From Arthrobacter oryzae (GTDB taxonomy: Bacteria; Actinomycetota; Actinomycetes; Actinomycetales; Micrococcaceae), in contig NZ_JAUSSM010000008.1 in assembly GCF_030812315.1 (NCBI RefSeq), positions 226,620 to 290,619 of the forward strand: a DNA stretch of 64,000 nucleotides, given 5' to 3'. The notes beneath the pieces were generated by a model. It saw only the letters and a program-made list of their open reading frames with translations, was not told the DNA's origin and did no database searches. Below are positions 63,926 through 64,000 of this stretch, piece by piece (within the stretch, counting starts at the first letter, position 1; every line of letters begins with the position of its first letter). The position numbers and the translations under genes were made by a program.

Positions 63926-64000
63926 CTGTAATGGTCATGTGCCGGCCGGAGGCCGGCTGGCAGGCTGGACCCCGGAGAATGGCGTGTGACTCAGGGTATA

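Overview
The window reads as accessory DNA of a high-GC actinobacterium, most likely a conjugative plasmid or integrative element of the Micrococcaceae (Arthrobacter-like). The evidence is the family set: an SCO6880-like secretion protein, a VirB4-like ATPase, a VirD4/TraG coupling protein, a MobF TraA relaxase, an ArdC-type antirestriction protein, DUF4192, and an ImmA/IrrE - seven-TM - XRE operon. No replication or partition gene, rRNA or CRISPR array was seen.

Layout. 1-7000: conjugation module (SCO6880-like, VirB4, coupling protein, DUF4913-like, ArdC/ImmA-IrrE, SSB) closed by a strong hairpin. 7182-14257: cargo zone with a truncated serine recombinase, a membrane protein and a lone 1084-aa protein (trypsin-like domain, seven WD40 blades, KAP P-loop NTPase with membrane segments), flanked by 45-bp direct repeats. 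14306-16458: a type II restriction-modification pair. 16681-23185: small membrane proteins, then TraA and a zinc-ribbon/coiled-coil partner on the minus strand. 23349-26627: a metallopeptidase, seven-TM protein, regulator and alpha/beta hydrolase operon behind a perfect 22-bp palindrome. 26622-27653: DUF4192.

29626-45501 holds a 15.9-kb, visibly GC-richer three-gene minus-strand operon: an FN3-containing protein (1258 aa), a beta-helix protein (776 aa) and a 3260-aa protein with about six concanavalin-like modules and a tectonin-like propeller. None has an obvious signal peptide. 46481-59815 carries a four-TM protein, a secreted spherulin-4-like hydrolase, a cupin, a predicted beta-trefoil protein, a small SARP/BTAD activator, a DUF6236-like protein and several small or frameshifted genes. 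61159-64000 holds a DUF4440 protein and an IS3-family transposase gene split by an IS110-family element.

The main discovery candidate is a regulon. Four promoters (before the giant operon, the four-TM gene, the beta-trefoil gene and the 57947 gene) share one geometry: GTAACG-like hexamers repeated every 11 bp, then exactly 10 bp, then a -10 hexamer. This matches how SARP activators work, and one SARP gene (53318-54043) lies among the targets. The four loci therefore look like one co-regulated, undescribed beta-rich/lectin-like protein system.

Two RNA candidates stand out. A roughly 190-nt structured element occurs three times (27.7, 48.3 and 55.2 kb), always beside an intact or broken DUF4192 start, with compensatory base changes in a long helix. 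The 300-bp leader of the IS110 element has 8-nt matches to its target flank and to its own far end, as a bridge RNA should.
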